Shown: in pieces, positions 23,683-31,686 of the stretch
Position numbering within the stretch: position 1 is the stretch's first letter
Layout of the letters: each line of letters begins with the position of its first letter
From: an uncultured bacterium
Lineage (GTDB): Bacteria; Cyanobacteriota; Vampirovibrionia; Gastranaerophilales; Gastranaerophilaceae
Direction: 5' to 3'
Assembly: GCA_902798645.1 (NCBI GenBank)
Contig: CADBXV010000012.1
Span: 1-33,086, forward strand
DNA length: 33,086 bases
Made by a program: the position numbers and the translations under genes
Notes under the pieces: model-generated
Databases searched by the model: none
What the model saw: the letters and a program-made list of their open reading frames with translations, nothing else
Told to the model about the DNA's origin: nothing

Positions 23683-25017
23683 TTACAGTTTTAAAAACAT
23701 GTCCCTGATTAAATAATTTTCTAAGTTTTTCTTTTGAGAACTTGTAGTTGCCGGATCATTAATTATTATGGCGAAAGCGTATTTCTGACCGTTTTTTGCA
23801 GTCAAATAACCTGCTATTGCACTTATATCAGAAAGAGTTCCGGTTTTAGCTTTTAAATTATCCTTCAACGGAATCATTCTGTCAGCAAGTGTACCTTGTG
23901 AAGGTGATGCCAATCGGTCCATTATTTTATTATTTTTATTTTTGATTAAAAATTCTGTAATAAAATCAACATCTGTGAGATTGTTTTTTGAAACACCGCT
24001 AGCATCTGTTAATCTTATTCTTGAATTATCCAAACCGTTTTTTTGGCAATATTCATTAAACAATCTTATGCCGTCAATATCTGTACCTTGTTTTTTGTAA
24101 TACTTACCGCCGGCAAGTTTAGCCATCGTTTCTATAATCATATTATTACTGTTTAATAACACGTCGTCTATTGCGCCTGAGATGGAATGTTCCGTTTCTC
24201 CCTGCAAAATGTCTGAATTATTAACTTTGGAAACAATATATGATGATTTCAGATAAATTTTTCTGTCTTCCAACCCGTTTGTAAGTTTACTTTCAAAATA
24301 TCGTCTTAAATTGTTATTAGTAATGAAGTGTGTTTCCGGTGTACTTACAACACCTTCAAGCTTCAAGACATTTGAAGAATTTATATTATCCCTTGATATA
24401 TGAACTTCATTTTTATTTCCTGTTATAACATTATTGTTAAAGACCATAGTGGATTTTTGAGGATTAATAATAAATGCCGGTTTACTTAAGTCAGTGGGCA
24501 TAATCGTGATTTTAACAAGATTACCGTCTAAATTATAAGAGTTAAACCTCGGCATTGATGTGTTCAAGTCGTCATCCCACTGCCAGCCTTCACCCCATGC
24601 CTTTTGCTCAATTATTGAATTATCTATATATATTTGTTTTACTGTTTCACTGTTTATCTTTTTCAAAAGATTTTCTAAGTCAGAATAAGTTAAATAAGGG
24701 TCTGCTCCCAATTTAATAACATACCCGTTCTTTCCTCTTGAATATATACTTGTTTTAAAATTATAATCTTCACCTAATTCTTCAACAATCGGGACTATTG
24801 TCATCATTTTTTGAACTGAAGCCGGATGTACTAATATTTTATCGTTTATGGAATATACAACTTTGCCGGAATCAACATTTTTGATAGAAATTGATATTGA
24901 ATTTTGTGAAATTTTCGATTCTTTTATTATAGATTTAAAATCACTTTTTAAGCTTTTAGCTTCTGTATTTATATTAAACATTAATAACAATAACATTAAT
25001 GACAGTATTTTTTTCAT
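23683..25017 (-). CDS. dacB: D-alanyl-D-alanine carboxypeptidase/endopeptidase (PBP4, DacB type)
   Basis: Periplasmic low-molecular-mass class C penicillin-binding protein that trims or cleaves peptidoglycan cross-links. Signal peptide MKKILSLMLLLLMFNINTEA. Active-site motifs are SVQK (S67-K70; usually SxxK in PAST-K), SNN (290-292, usual SDN), and KTG (391-393). The large insert between the first two motifs, typical of the family, is present. At 444 aa it is normal in length. It is the last gene of an apparent operon with the nitrilase-type gene and the DUF374-type acyltransferase upstream, 43 bases behind the former; AGGGG sits about 10 bases before the ATG. Confidence 0.93.
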   Translation of the reverse strand: MKKILSLMLLLLMFNINTEAKSLKSDFKSIIKESKISQNSISISIKNVDSGKVVYSINDKILVHPASVQKMMTIVPIVEELGEDYNFKTSIYSRGKNGYVIKLGADPYLTYSDLENLLKKINSETVKQIYIDNSIIEQKAWGEGWQWDDDLNTSMPRFNSYNLDGNLVKITIMPTDLSKPAFIINPQKSTMVFNNNVITGNKNEVHISRDNINSSNVLKLEGVVSTPETHFITNNNLRRYFESKLTNGLEDRKIYLKSSYIVSKVNNSDILQGETEHSISGAIDDVLLNSNNMIIETMAKLAGGKYYKKQGTDIDGIRLFNEYCQKNGLDNSRIRLTDASGVSKNNLTDVDFITEFLIKNKNNKIMDRLASPSQGTLADRMIPLKDNLKAKTGTLSDISAIAGYLTAKNGQKYAFAIIINDPATTSSQKKNLENYLIRDMFLKL

Positions 25018-25060
25018 AATAAAATTACCCCTGTTTATCCCTTTTATTTTTTTATTAAAC

Positions 25061-25891
25061 CTAAACCGATACTACCTCGTATGAATCTTTAATATCTTTT
25101 AATATAGTACATTTATCCCTAAATTCATACATTTTATTTAAATCAAGTTCGGCATAAATTCCGCCCTCAATTTCTTCTATTTGGTCTAAAATCTTACCTT
25201 CATAGTCAATAATCATAGAATGTCCCAAATTCTCTTTCCCGTCAGGTAAAAGACCGGTTTGAGTGAGAGCGACCATATAAGTTTGATTTTCTACGGCTCT
25301 TGAAGTTGTCATTGTATCCCAAGGTATTTTTTTTGTTTTTCCCCAAGCTGCCATATTTACAAGAATATCCGCACCTGCTTTTCTGTAAGCTCTGTATATT
25401 TCCGGAAAACGAATGTCAAAACATATAGTTAAACCGATTTTTATTCCATCCAACTCTACCATGACAGGATTATTCCCCTTTGTAATATAATCCCCTTCAT
25501 TGTCACCATAATATGAAAATAAGTGATTTTTGTCATATAAGGCAACAACTTTTCCCACTCTGTTAATTACCGGACAAGTATTAAAATATACATCTCCGCA
25601 TTTTCTTATAAAGCTTCCGCCGATAATATTAACACCATATTTTGATGCAATTTCGGAAAGCATTTGAATTGCAGCTGAATCTTCTAATGTTTCTGCGGTC
25701 TTTTTAAAATCTGGAGTATACCACCCTGTAGTCCATACTTCAGGCAAAAATACAAAATCTGCACCATCATACTTTTCTATATTTGCGATTAATAAATTCC
25801 TGACAGTATCAATGTTAATTTGAAGTTCACCGACTACGGATTCCATTTGAACGGCGAGGATTCTGACCTTTTCTTTCTGATTTGTCCCCAT
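25061..25891 (-). CDS. Carbon-nitrogen hydrolase (nitrilase superfamily, amidase-like)
   Basis: Cytoplasmic thiol hydrolase of 276 aa with the full Glu-Lys-Cys triad: E51 (FLPEVWTTGWY), K121 (ALYDKNHLF) and C157 (LTICFDIRFPE). The motif set is closest to the omega-amidase/Nit2-YafV branch, which hydrolyses alpha-keto-amides such as deaminated glutamine, but the substrate cannot be read from sequence. AGAGGTG lies 5-6 bases before the ATG at 25891. The first 58 bases overlap the 3' end of the upstream acyltransferase gene in another frame, indicating translational coupling. Confidence 0.93.
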   Translation of the reverse strand: MGTNQKEKVRILAVQMESVVGELQINIDTVRNLLIANIEKYDGADFVFLPEVWTTGWYTPDFKKTAETLEDSAAIQMLSEIASKYGVNIIGGSFIRKCGDVYFNTCPVINRVGKVVALYDKNHLFSYYGDNEGDYITKGNNPVMVELDGIKIGLTICFDIRFPEIYRAYRKAGADILVNMAAWGKTKKIPWDTMTTSRAVENQTYMVALTQTGLLPDGKENLGHSMIIDYEGKILDQIEEIEGGIYAELDLNKMYEFRDKCTILKDIKDSYEVVSV

Positions 25892-26535
25892 AAAAACACC
25901 TCTTTATACGCTTCAGGAATCCTTTTTTCCAAATCATTCAAACTTTCTTGAAGCTCTTTCCTTTTTTCTTCTATATCATCATCTTCTGAAACATAAATAG
26001 GTTTTCCGTATAAGTTAACCAAATTTGTTCTAAATAAAGGCATTCTCAATCCGTCCCAAGACGGAAATTTCAACCAAGTAAAATTAGTTGAATACCAAGA
26101 AACAGGGACTATAGGAACACCTGCCATTTTAGCAAGTTTAATTACGCCGTCTTTAGCTTTCTCCGGAGGACCTTTAGGGCCATCTACCATCATTGCACCG
26201 TCTTCTCCGTTTTTAAGAGCCGAAATCATTTGCATTGAAGCCTCTACGGCTCCTTCTTTACCTTTTGAACCTCTGATTGTTTTAAATCCCATGTGTTCAA
26301 TAACATCTGCAATCATTTCACCGTCTTTTGAACGGCTTACCATGACATTAAGTCTTCCTATATTGGGATGCCCGTATATGTTCATTTGATTTCTGTGCCA
26401 CATTGCATATATACAAGGCTTTACATCAGGGAAGTCCACACGTACAATATGTGTAAACATTTCCTGCATATGAAATATTGCGTATATTATCTTAGCAACT
26501 TTTTTTGCTGCATCATCTTCAAATAATCTAACCAT
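25834..26535 (-). CDS. DUF374-type lysophospholipid acyltransferase-like protein
   Basis: A 233-aa member of the LPLAT-like DUF374 family. The pattern AMWHRNQ (H47), VSRSKDGEMIADVI, IRGSKGKEGAVEA, MMVDGPKGPPEKAKDGVIKLAKMAGVPIVPVSW is characteristic; the last block corresponds to the acceptor-binding DGPxGP motif. Some relatives act on Kdo/lipid A-like acceptors, others are uncharacterised, so the substrate is open; an outer membrane or envelope lipid role fits the neighbouring PBP4 gene. First gene of a three-gene operon. Its ATG follows a TATAAT box by exactly six bases with no ribosome binding site: leaderless. Confidence 0.88.
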   Translation of the reverse strand: MVRLFEDDAAKKVAKIIYAIFHMQEMFTHIVRVDFPDVKPCIYAMWHRNQMNIYGHPNIGRLNVMVSRSKDGEMIADVIEHMGFKTIRGSKGKEGAVEASMQMISALKNGEDGAMMVDGPKGPPEKAKDGVIKLAKMAGVPIVPVSWYSTNFTWLKFPSWDGLRMPLFRTNLVNLYGKPIYVSEDDDIEEKRKELQESLNDLEKRIPEAYKEVFLWGQIRKKRSESSPFKWNP

Positions 26536-26541
26536 TGCTTA

Positions 26542-26547
26542 ATTATA
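26542..26547 (-). promoter_or_regulatory. -10 box of the acyltransferase operon (leaderless arrangement)
   Basis: TAGTATAAT, six bases (TAAGCA), ATG on the minus strand. Confidence 0.55.
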
Positions 26548-26585
26548 CTATAAATTCTAATATTTTAAAACACAAAAAATTTTAC

Positions 26586-26614
26586 TTGACAAAGTGTTAG
26601 GTATGCCTTACAAT
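26586..26614 (+). promoter_or_regulatory. Consensus sigma-70 promoter of the DtxR-family gene with a probable autoregulatory operator
   Basis: TTGACA (26586-26591), exactly 17 bases, TACAAT (26609-26614). Within the spacer lies TTAGGTATGCCTTA (26597-26610), an imperfect inverted repeat resembling known DtxR/IdeR/SirR-type boxes (TTAGG...CCTAA). Bound repressor would block RNA polymerase. Confidence 0.7.
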
Positions 26615-26626
26615 TATAAACAAGAA

Positions 26627-27049
26627 ATGAAAAATTCAAATTTATCCTCAGGGCTTGAGGATTATATAGAAGCAATCTACATTGCAGACATTAATAAGAC
26701 ACAACTTAGGGGTGCCCAGCTGGCGCGCAATCTGAATATCTCCCGCGCGTCAGTATCGGAAGCCCTTGCAAAATTATCAGCCAGAGGTTTAATTAAGTAC
26801 GAGAGTTACGGTGTTATAACTCTTACGGAAGAAGGTAAAGCAGAGGCTGTTCGTGTTTATCACAAACACAATATTTTAAAAGAATTTTTTGTTAATATAC
26901 TGGATATAAAAGAAAATGAAGCGGAAGATATTAGTTGTAAAATAGAGCATATTATATCTAAAAGTATGTTAGAAAAAATAAGGCAATTTACTTTATACTG
27001 TGAAAGGCATCCTGAAGTAGCCGAAAATTTTATAAAAGAAAATTCTTAA
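26627..27049 (+). CDS. DtxR/MntR-family metal-dependent transcriptional repressor
   Basis: A 141-aa regulator without the SH3/FeoA domain, the size of MntR. A winged helix (QLARNLNISRASVSEALAKLSARGLIKYE) is followed by the dimerisation/metal domain. Likely ligands: D12 and E15 (LEDYIEAIY, MntR-like), H81 (YHKHNILKEF), and C104, E107, H108 (SCKIEHI, the Cys being DtxR/IdeR-like where MntR has Glu). In-frame starts at 26594 and 26603 fall inside the promoter, so the ATG at 26627 is used; it would lie 5-7 nt from the mRNA 5' end. Divergent from the acyltransferase operon. No metal transporter is visible in this window. Confidence 0.92.
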   Translation: MKNSNLSSGLEDYIEAIYIADINKTQLRGAQLARNLNISRASVSEALAKLSARGLIKYESYGVITLTEEGKAEAVRVYHKHNILKEFFVNILDIKENEAEDISCKIEHIISKSMLEKIRQFTLYCERHPEVAENFIKENS

Positions 27050-27071
27050 TATTTAAATAGCAAAATTATTA

Positions 27072-27116
27072 TTTACAAGTTTTCATGTTAATACTATATA
27101 TTAATATATATAGTAT
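27072..27116 (+). promoter_or_regulatory. malQ promoter with a 26-bp perfect palindrome over the -10
   Basis: TTTACA (27072-27077), 17 bases, TATATA (27095-27100). ATACTATATAT (27091-27101) and ATATATAGTAT (27106-27116) are exact inverted repeats around TAAT, covering the -10 and the likely start site. Operator is more likely than terminator, as no T-run follows. Confidence 0.55.
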
Positions 27117-27140
27117 GTGATATCAATTTGTGGAGTGTGT

Positions 27141-29072
27141 ATGAAAATATCGGAAATTAAAAGGTCAAATTATAATCAATCTTTTAAGAGAAATCTAACG
27201 ACAAAAGAATTAGAAGTTTATACAAACTCTTTAAATAAAGGACTTAAGCTGTTAAATAAACAAATGGATATTATCATACATAATTCAGCAGCTCCGGCTA
27301 TTGAAGCAGAAAATACCGGTATTGGTTCTCTTTTTTCAAGAACTGTTCAGGAAAAATTAATACCATTTTTGAAAGCACATGGATTTACAGGTATTCAACA
27401 AGAACCAAACAATTTGAGAAAATCAGGCGATCCTTCTCCTTATGCGCCGGAATCTTCTGCAAAAAATATCTTCATGATTCCACTTGAAAAATTAACAACA
27501 GAAAAATACGGAAAATTACTTTCAGAGCATGACTTAAATAAGGTTGTTACAAATCGTTCAAAATCAAGCAGAGTAGACTATTATAATGTTAATGAAGAAT
27601 ACAATAATGTTCTTCATAAAGCTTATCAAAATTTTAAAGAAGGCAATTCTTTAAAGGAAGAATTTGCACAATTTAAAAAAGAAAATCACAATGAACTAAC
27701 AAAGAACGCAATATATAGAATTCTTGATAAACACTACCAGAAAGACTGGAAGGATTGGGATGGGATTGATAAGGAATTATTCTCAACAACAAGCTCTTTT
27801 GGTATAGAAAAAGCTCAAAAAAGAATTGCGGAAATCAAAGAAAATTATAAGGATGATATTGATTATTTTATGTTTCAGCAATTCTTAATTGATATTGCAA
27901 ATAAGGAGTCAAATGAACTTGCTCAACAAACAGGCGTAAAAATTATAGGTGATTCGCCTGTTGCATCTCCAGCAGCTGATGAATGGATTAATCAAAATTT
28001 ATTCTTAAAAGGCAAGGCTATTGGCTGTCCTCCGGATTATTTTTCAAAAGACGGACAAAGATGGGGATTTGGGTACTTTAATCCTAAATACATATTTAAT
28101 CCTGACGGAACATTGGGTAAAGCAGGGAAGATTTTAAAAGAAAAGTATGACAAATTCTTTTCAAGTTTTCCGGGCGGATTAAGAATTGATCATGTAATAG
28201 GTCTTGTAGATCCTTTTATATACACAACATCAGCAGAAAAAATGACTGCAGAAAATTCAGGAAGAATTTACTCAATAGAAGGAGAATATAAGAAGAAACC
28301 TGAAGAATATTCGAATATATTAGAAAAAATTGTTCTTCAGTCCGCAAAAGAGCATGGAATGAGTAAAGGTGATCTTATTTGTGAAGATTTGGGAGATCCT
28401 AATATACCGACTCAAAAAGTAATGAAAAAGCTTGGTTTATCCGGAATTTCAGTAACACAGTTTGATTACAGAGGAAAATATGCGCCTGAAAGAAATGTTA
28501 TTATGATTGGCTCTCACGACAATAAATCTTTTATAGAATATACAGATGAATTGTTCAGCAAAGTAAAAGGCAAAAATATTGGCAGACGCAGTTTTTTGGA
28601 GAGAATTAAAAATTATTATTCATATAAATTAAATATCAAAAAAAACAGAGATGAAGATTTAGTTCATTTTATGACTAAAACAAAGGATTTAGCAGAAGAT
28701 ACCGCTCCTGAGAATATTTCAAAAAAAGAATTAGAAGAATATACTCGCCAAATAAGAACGGATAAAAATAAATTTATGGAAGCAAGTTATGCAGAGCTGT
28801 TTACAAGTCCTGCAAAGCGTGTACAAATTTTCTTTGCAGATTTTTGGGGACTTGGTAAAACATACAATACACCCGGAACGAATAAAGGGAATTGGGAACT
28901 TAGAATACCTTCAAAGTTTGAATATGAATATTATAATGCTGTTTCTAAAGGTAAAGCGCCAAATCTTGCAAAAGCGGTTGCCACAGCATTAAGACAAAGA
29001 GGTCTTGAAGAAGGTAACGAGCAGCTTCTGAAGGATTTAGATGAATCTGCAAAAATATTGGATATAAAATAA
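27141..29072 (+). CDS. malQ: 4-alpha-glucanotransferase (GH77, MalQ/amylomaltase-like)
   Basis: Transfers alpha-1,4-glucan segments (maltodextrin or glycogen metabolism). GH77 motifs present: GDPSPYAPESSAKN, GVKIIGDSPV, CPPDYFSKDGQRWGF, the nucleophile D350 in GLRIDHVIGL, acid/base E415 in ICEDLG, and D460 in GSHDNKS. At 643 aa it is longer than the usual ~500; extra helical, charged material lies around residues 130-250 and near the C-terminus. The N-terminus (MKISEIKRSNYNQSFKRNL) precedes the catalytic fold and resembles those of two unknown proteins nearby. The ATG at 27141 is used because GGAG lies 5 bases upstream; an in-frame GTG at 27117 lacks one. It is followed after 11 bases by the gene at 29084. 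Confidence 0.93.
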   Translation: MKISEIKRSNYNQSFKRNLTTKELEVYTNSLNKGLKLLNKQMDIIIHNSAAPAIEAENTGIGSLFSRTVQEKLIPFLKAHGFTGIQQEPNNLRKSGDPSPYAPESSAKNIFMIPLEKLTTEKYGKLLSEHDLNKVVTNRSKSSRVDYYNVNEEYNNVLHKAYQNFKEGNSLKEEFAQFKKENHNELTKNAIYRILDKHYQKDWKDWDGIDKELFSTTSSFGIEKAQKRIAEIKENYKDDIDYFMFQQFLIDIANKESNELAQQTGVKIIGDSPVASPAADEWINQNLFLKGKAIGCPPDYFSKDGQRWGFGYFNPKYIFNPDGTLGKAGKILKEKYDKFFSSFPGGLRIDHVIGLVDPFIYTTSAEKMTAENSGRIYSIEGEYKKKPEEYSNILEKIVLQSAKEHGMSKGDLICEDLGDPNIPTQKVMKKLGLSGISVTQFDYRGKYAPERNVIMIGSHDNKSFIEYTDELFSKVKGKNIGRRSFLERIKNYYSYKLNIKKNRDEDLVHFMTKTKDLAEDTAPENISKKELEEYTRQIRTDKNKFMEASYAELFTSPAKRVQIFFADFWGLGKTYNTPGTNKGNWELRIPSKFEYEYYNAVSKGKAPNLAKAVATALRQRGLEEGNEQLLKDLDESAKILDIK

Positions 29073-29083
29073 AAGGAGAAAAC

Positions 29084-29509
29084 ATGAAAATTGAAAATGT
29101 AAACAGCACAAGCTTTGGTATAAGATGTATAAAGCCTGAGAGATGGAACAAGGAAGTATATGAAACTTTATTAAATTCTAATGTAGCAAAAGAAATTGAC
29201 AAAAAATATCCGAAAGCTACAGCAAATTACTTTTTATTCCAAGAACATGACATTGCAAATGACGAACCATGTCATACCCTTTTATTTGATATAAATTTGA
29301 CGAAAGATAAAATTTGGCATTTTTGGTTAAATAGCCACAATAGAGATTTCTTACCGAAACACTTATCGAAAAGTATAAAAAATTTAACTATAGAAAAAAT
29401 AGAAGAGGATATTGCAAAAGGAACGGAAAAATATAAGCCTATTAAAATTGATATACATCCTGTCGGAAAATTTTCGATAAAAAGATTCTTAAAAAATTTG
29501 TTTAATTAG
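29084..29509 (+). CDS. Unknown 141-aa protein co-transcribed with malQ
   Basis: Not recognised. AAGGAG lies 6-7 bases before the ATG and the gene follows malQ by 11 bases, so it is in the same operon. The protein begins MKIENVNSTSFGIRC, the MKI...SFG pattern shared with the malQ product and the protein at 31687. The middle has FLFQEHDIANDEPCHTLLFD and IWHFWLNSHNRDFLP, with His, Asp and Trp suggestive of a globular cytosolic domain. The C-terminus is basic (KFSIKRFLKNLFN). No signal peptide or membrane helix. It ends 8 bases inside the convergent dapF gene. Confidence 0.8.
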   Translation: MKIENVNSTSFGIRCIKPERWNKEVYETLLNSNVAKEIDKKYPKATANYFLFQEHDIANDEPCHTLLFDINLTKDKIWHFWLNSHNRDFLPKHLSKSIKNLTIEKIEEDIAKGTEKYKPIKIDIHPVGKFSIKRFLKNLFN

Positions 29510-30371
29510 GCAGGATTAGTTCTGCATTAAAAACATAGTCTGCAGGGCCTGTCATATACACGTCGTGTTCCGCATCATATTTGTTTCCGGGCCAATCAAT
29601 ATGAACAGTTCCGCCTAACAATTTTACATCAACGGAATGCTCTACAAGTCCGTTGATAATTCCGGCAACGGTTGTTGCACAAGCTCCTGTTCCGCAAGCA
29701 AGAGTAATTCCGCATCCTCTTTCCCAAACTCTTAAATCGATTTTATCTTCAGATATTACTTTTGCAAATTCTACGTTTGTTTTTTCAGGGAATTCAAAGC
29801 TTGTTTCTAAAGTATGACCGTATTCTTTTGCTAATGCCAAGATATCTGTATCTTGTTCGGTGAAAATGACAAAATGCGGATTCCCCATTGATATAGCACT
29901 TCCTTCAAAGATTTTGTCTTTTACAGAAATTTTATAATTAAGATTATTTATGGGCAGAAATGGAATTTTTTCAGGTTCTAAAATTGGTTTTGACATGTTT
30001 ACTCTGACTTGTCCGTCATCAAGAATTTTTGGCTTTATAATACCAGCCAGAGTTTTTACCCCAAATTCTTTTGCAGAAACCAACCCTTTATTATAAACAT
30101 ATTTTGCAAAACATCTTATACCATTTCCGCACATTTGTGCTGTTGTACCGTCTGAATTATAAAAAAACCAGCCGATATCAGCTTCTTCTGTATTAGTATT
30201 TGGAACAATAAACCCATCTGCGCCGATGCCAAAGTTTCTGTCACACAGTTTTTTTGCGGCTTCTGACATTCCTGTCCATAGCTTTGCATCATATCCTCTG
30301 TTATATTCATCATAATCCATTATGACAAAATCATTTCCGCAACCTTGCATTTTGGTTATTTTAATTCCCAT
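29502..30371 (-). CDS. dapF: Diaminopimelate epimerase
   Basis: Converts LL- to meso-diaminopimelate for lysine and peptidoglycan synthesis. Catalytic cysteines C81 (MCGNGIRC) and C226 (LACGTGACAT) are present, as are QGCGNDFVIMD at the N-terminus, FGIGADGF, and MGNPHFVIF. The 289-aa length is normal. AAGGGG is 6 bases before the ATG. It diverges from hisS across a 53-bp gap containing TATAAT-like boxes on both strands and overlaps the malQ-operon gene tail to tail by 8 bases. It indicates a DAP-type peptidoglycan. Confidence 0.96.
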   Translation of the reverse strand: MGIKITKMQGCGNDFVIMDYDEYNRGYDAKLWTGMSEAAKKLCDRNFGIGADGFIVPNTNTEEADIGWFFYNSDGTTAQMCGNGIRCFAKYVYNKGLVSAKEFGVKTLAGIIKPKILDDGQVRVNMSKPILEPEKIPFLPINNLNYKISVKDKIFEGSAISMGNPHFVIFTEQDTDILALAKEYGHTLETSFEFPEKTNVEFAKVISEDKIDLRVWERGCGITLACGTGACATTVAGIINGLVEHSVDVKLLGGTVHIDWPGNKYDAEHDVYMTGPADYVFNAELILPN

Positions 30372-30424
30372 ACATTGCCCCTTAAAATTTTATTGTATAA
30401 TTATTATATAAAGGAAAGAATATC

Positions 30425-31654
30425 ATGGCAATAATAAAAGTACAAAAAGGAACAAAAGATATATTACCGAGCGAAATGCCTATATGGCATTTTATGGAAG
30501 AAACAGCTAATAAAATTTTTACAAAATACGGTGCAAAAGAAATCCGCACCCCGATATTTGAAGCTACGGAACTGTTTGCAAGAGGTGTGGGTGATACAAC
30601 CGATATTGTTAATAAAGAAATGTATACTTTTGAAAAAAGTGACCGTTCTTTAACTCTGCGTCCGGAAAATACGGCAGGTGTTGTTCGTTCTTTTATAGAA
30701 AACGGAATGCACAGACTTTCAGCCCCTGTTAAACTTTGGTATAAAGGTCCGATGTTCAGATATGAACGTCCGCAGGCAGGAAGACAAAGACAATTTCATC
30801 AAGTAGGAATAGAAGTTTTCGGAATTAAGCAAGCAACAGCAGATGCAGAAGTTATTTTGATGGCAGTAGATTACTTACATGAATTAGGGTTAAACGATTT
30901 GACCGTAGAATTAAATACTCTTGGTTGTCCTAAATGCAGAGAAGAATTTAAAACGAAATTAAAAGATGTTATTCGTCCGTATCTTCCCCAACTTTGTGAA
31001 GATTGCCAAACAAGATTTGACAAAAATCCGCTAAGACTTTTGGATTGCAAGTCACCGGAATGTCAGGAAGTTTATGCAAAACCCGAAATTCAAGCGGTAA
31101 TTCAAGGTGATTTTATATGTGAAGAGTGTTCTGAACACTTTGAAGAACTAAAAAACTATCTGGATACTTTAGGCATAAAATATGAACGAAATAGACTTCT
31201 TGTAAGAGGTTTGGATTATTATAACAGAACTGTTTTTGAGATTAAATCAAATAATCTCGGTTCTCAAAATGCGGTTTGCGGAGGAGGAAGATACGATTCT
31301 TTGGTTAAAAACTTAGGAGGAGAAGATACCCCTGCAATCGGTTTTGCAATGGGAATGGAAAGGCTTGCTTCTCTTATCGGAGAAAGAGCGGAAGAAAAAT
31401 TAACTGCATATATTGTTTCAAATAATACGGCAGAAGCGGTTAAATTGACTCAAGAACTTCGTTCAAAAGGAATTGCTTGCGAATTCGATTTAACAAATAA
31501 AAAGTTTGTAAAACAGCTGGAAAAAGCTTCAAAAACAGCTAAATTTGCAGTTATATTAGGCGAAGATGAAATTGCTAACGGTGAAGTTACCGTTAAAAAT
31601 CTTGATTCCGGTGAACAAAAAACTGTTAAAAGAGATGAATTAAAACTCGACTAG
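30425..31654 (+). CDS. hisS: Histidyl-tRNA synthetase
   Basis: Class II synthetase, 409 aa. Motif 1 region (GTKDILP, then IRTPIFEATELFARGVGDTTDIVNKEMY), motif 2 (GPMFRYERPQAGRQRQFHQVGIEVFG), the His-binding RGLDYYNRTVFEI and motif 3 (GGGRYDSLV, GFAMGMERL) are all intact. The C-terminal anticodon-binding domain begins about residue 325. A Cys-rich insertion (GCPKC, CEDC, DCKSPECQ, ICEEC, about residues 175-240) matches the insert of many bacterial HisRS and may bind zinc. AAAGGAAAG precedes the ATG. It stands divergent to dapF. Confidence 0.97.
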   Translation: MAIIKVQKGTKDILPSEMPIWHFMEETANKIFTKYGAKEIRTPIFEATELFARGVGDTTDIVNKEMYTFEKSDRSLTLRPENTAGVVRSFIENGMHRLSAPVKLWYKGPMFRYERPQAGRQRQFHQVGIEVFGIKQATADAEVILMAVDYLHELGLNDLTVELNTLGCPKCREEFKTKLKDVIRPYLPQLCEDCQTRFDKNPLRLLDCKSPECQEVYAKPEIQAVIQGDFICEECSEHFEELKNYLDTLGIKYERNRLLVRGLDYYNRTVFEIKSNNLGSQNAVCGGGRYDSLVKNLGGEDTPAIGFAMGMERLASLIGERAEEKLTAYIVSNNTAEAVKLTQELRSKGIACEFDLTNKKFVKQLEKASKTAKFAVILGEDEIANGEVTVKNLDSGEQKTVKRDELKLD

Positions 31655-31676
31655 CAATTTTTTAATTTACGGTTTT

Positions 31677-31682
31677 TATAAT
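31677..31682 (+). promoter_or_regulatory. TATAAT box just upstream of a GTG start
   Basis: TATAAT is followed by only four bases (TAAT) before the GTG at 31687. No ribosome binding site is present, so either the mRNA is leaderless or the gene depends on read-through from hisS. Confidence 0.35.
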
Positions 31683-31686
31683 TAAT

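Noticed and set aside
26594..26626. Upstream GTG/ATG starts for the DtxR-family gene
   Set aside because: They lie inside the TTGACA-N17-TACAAT promoter and cannot be in the mRNA made from it.
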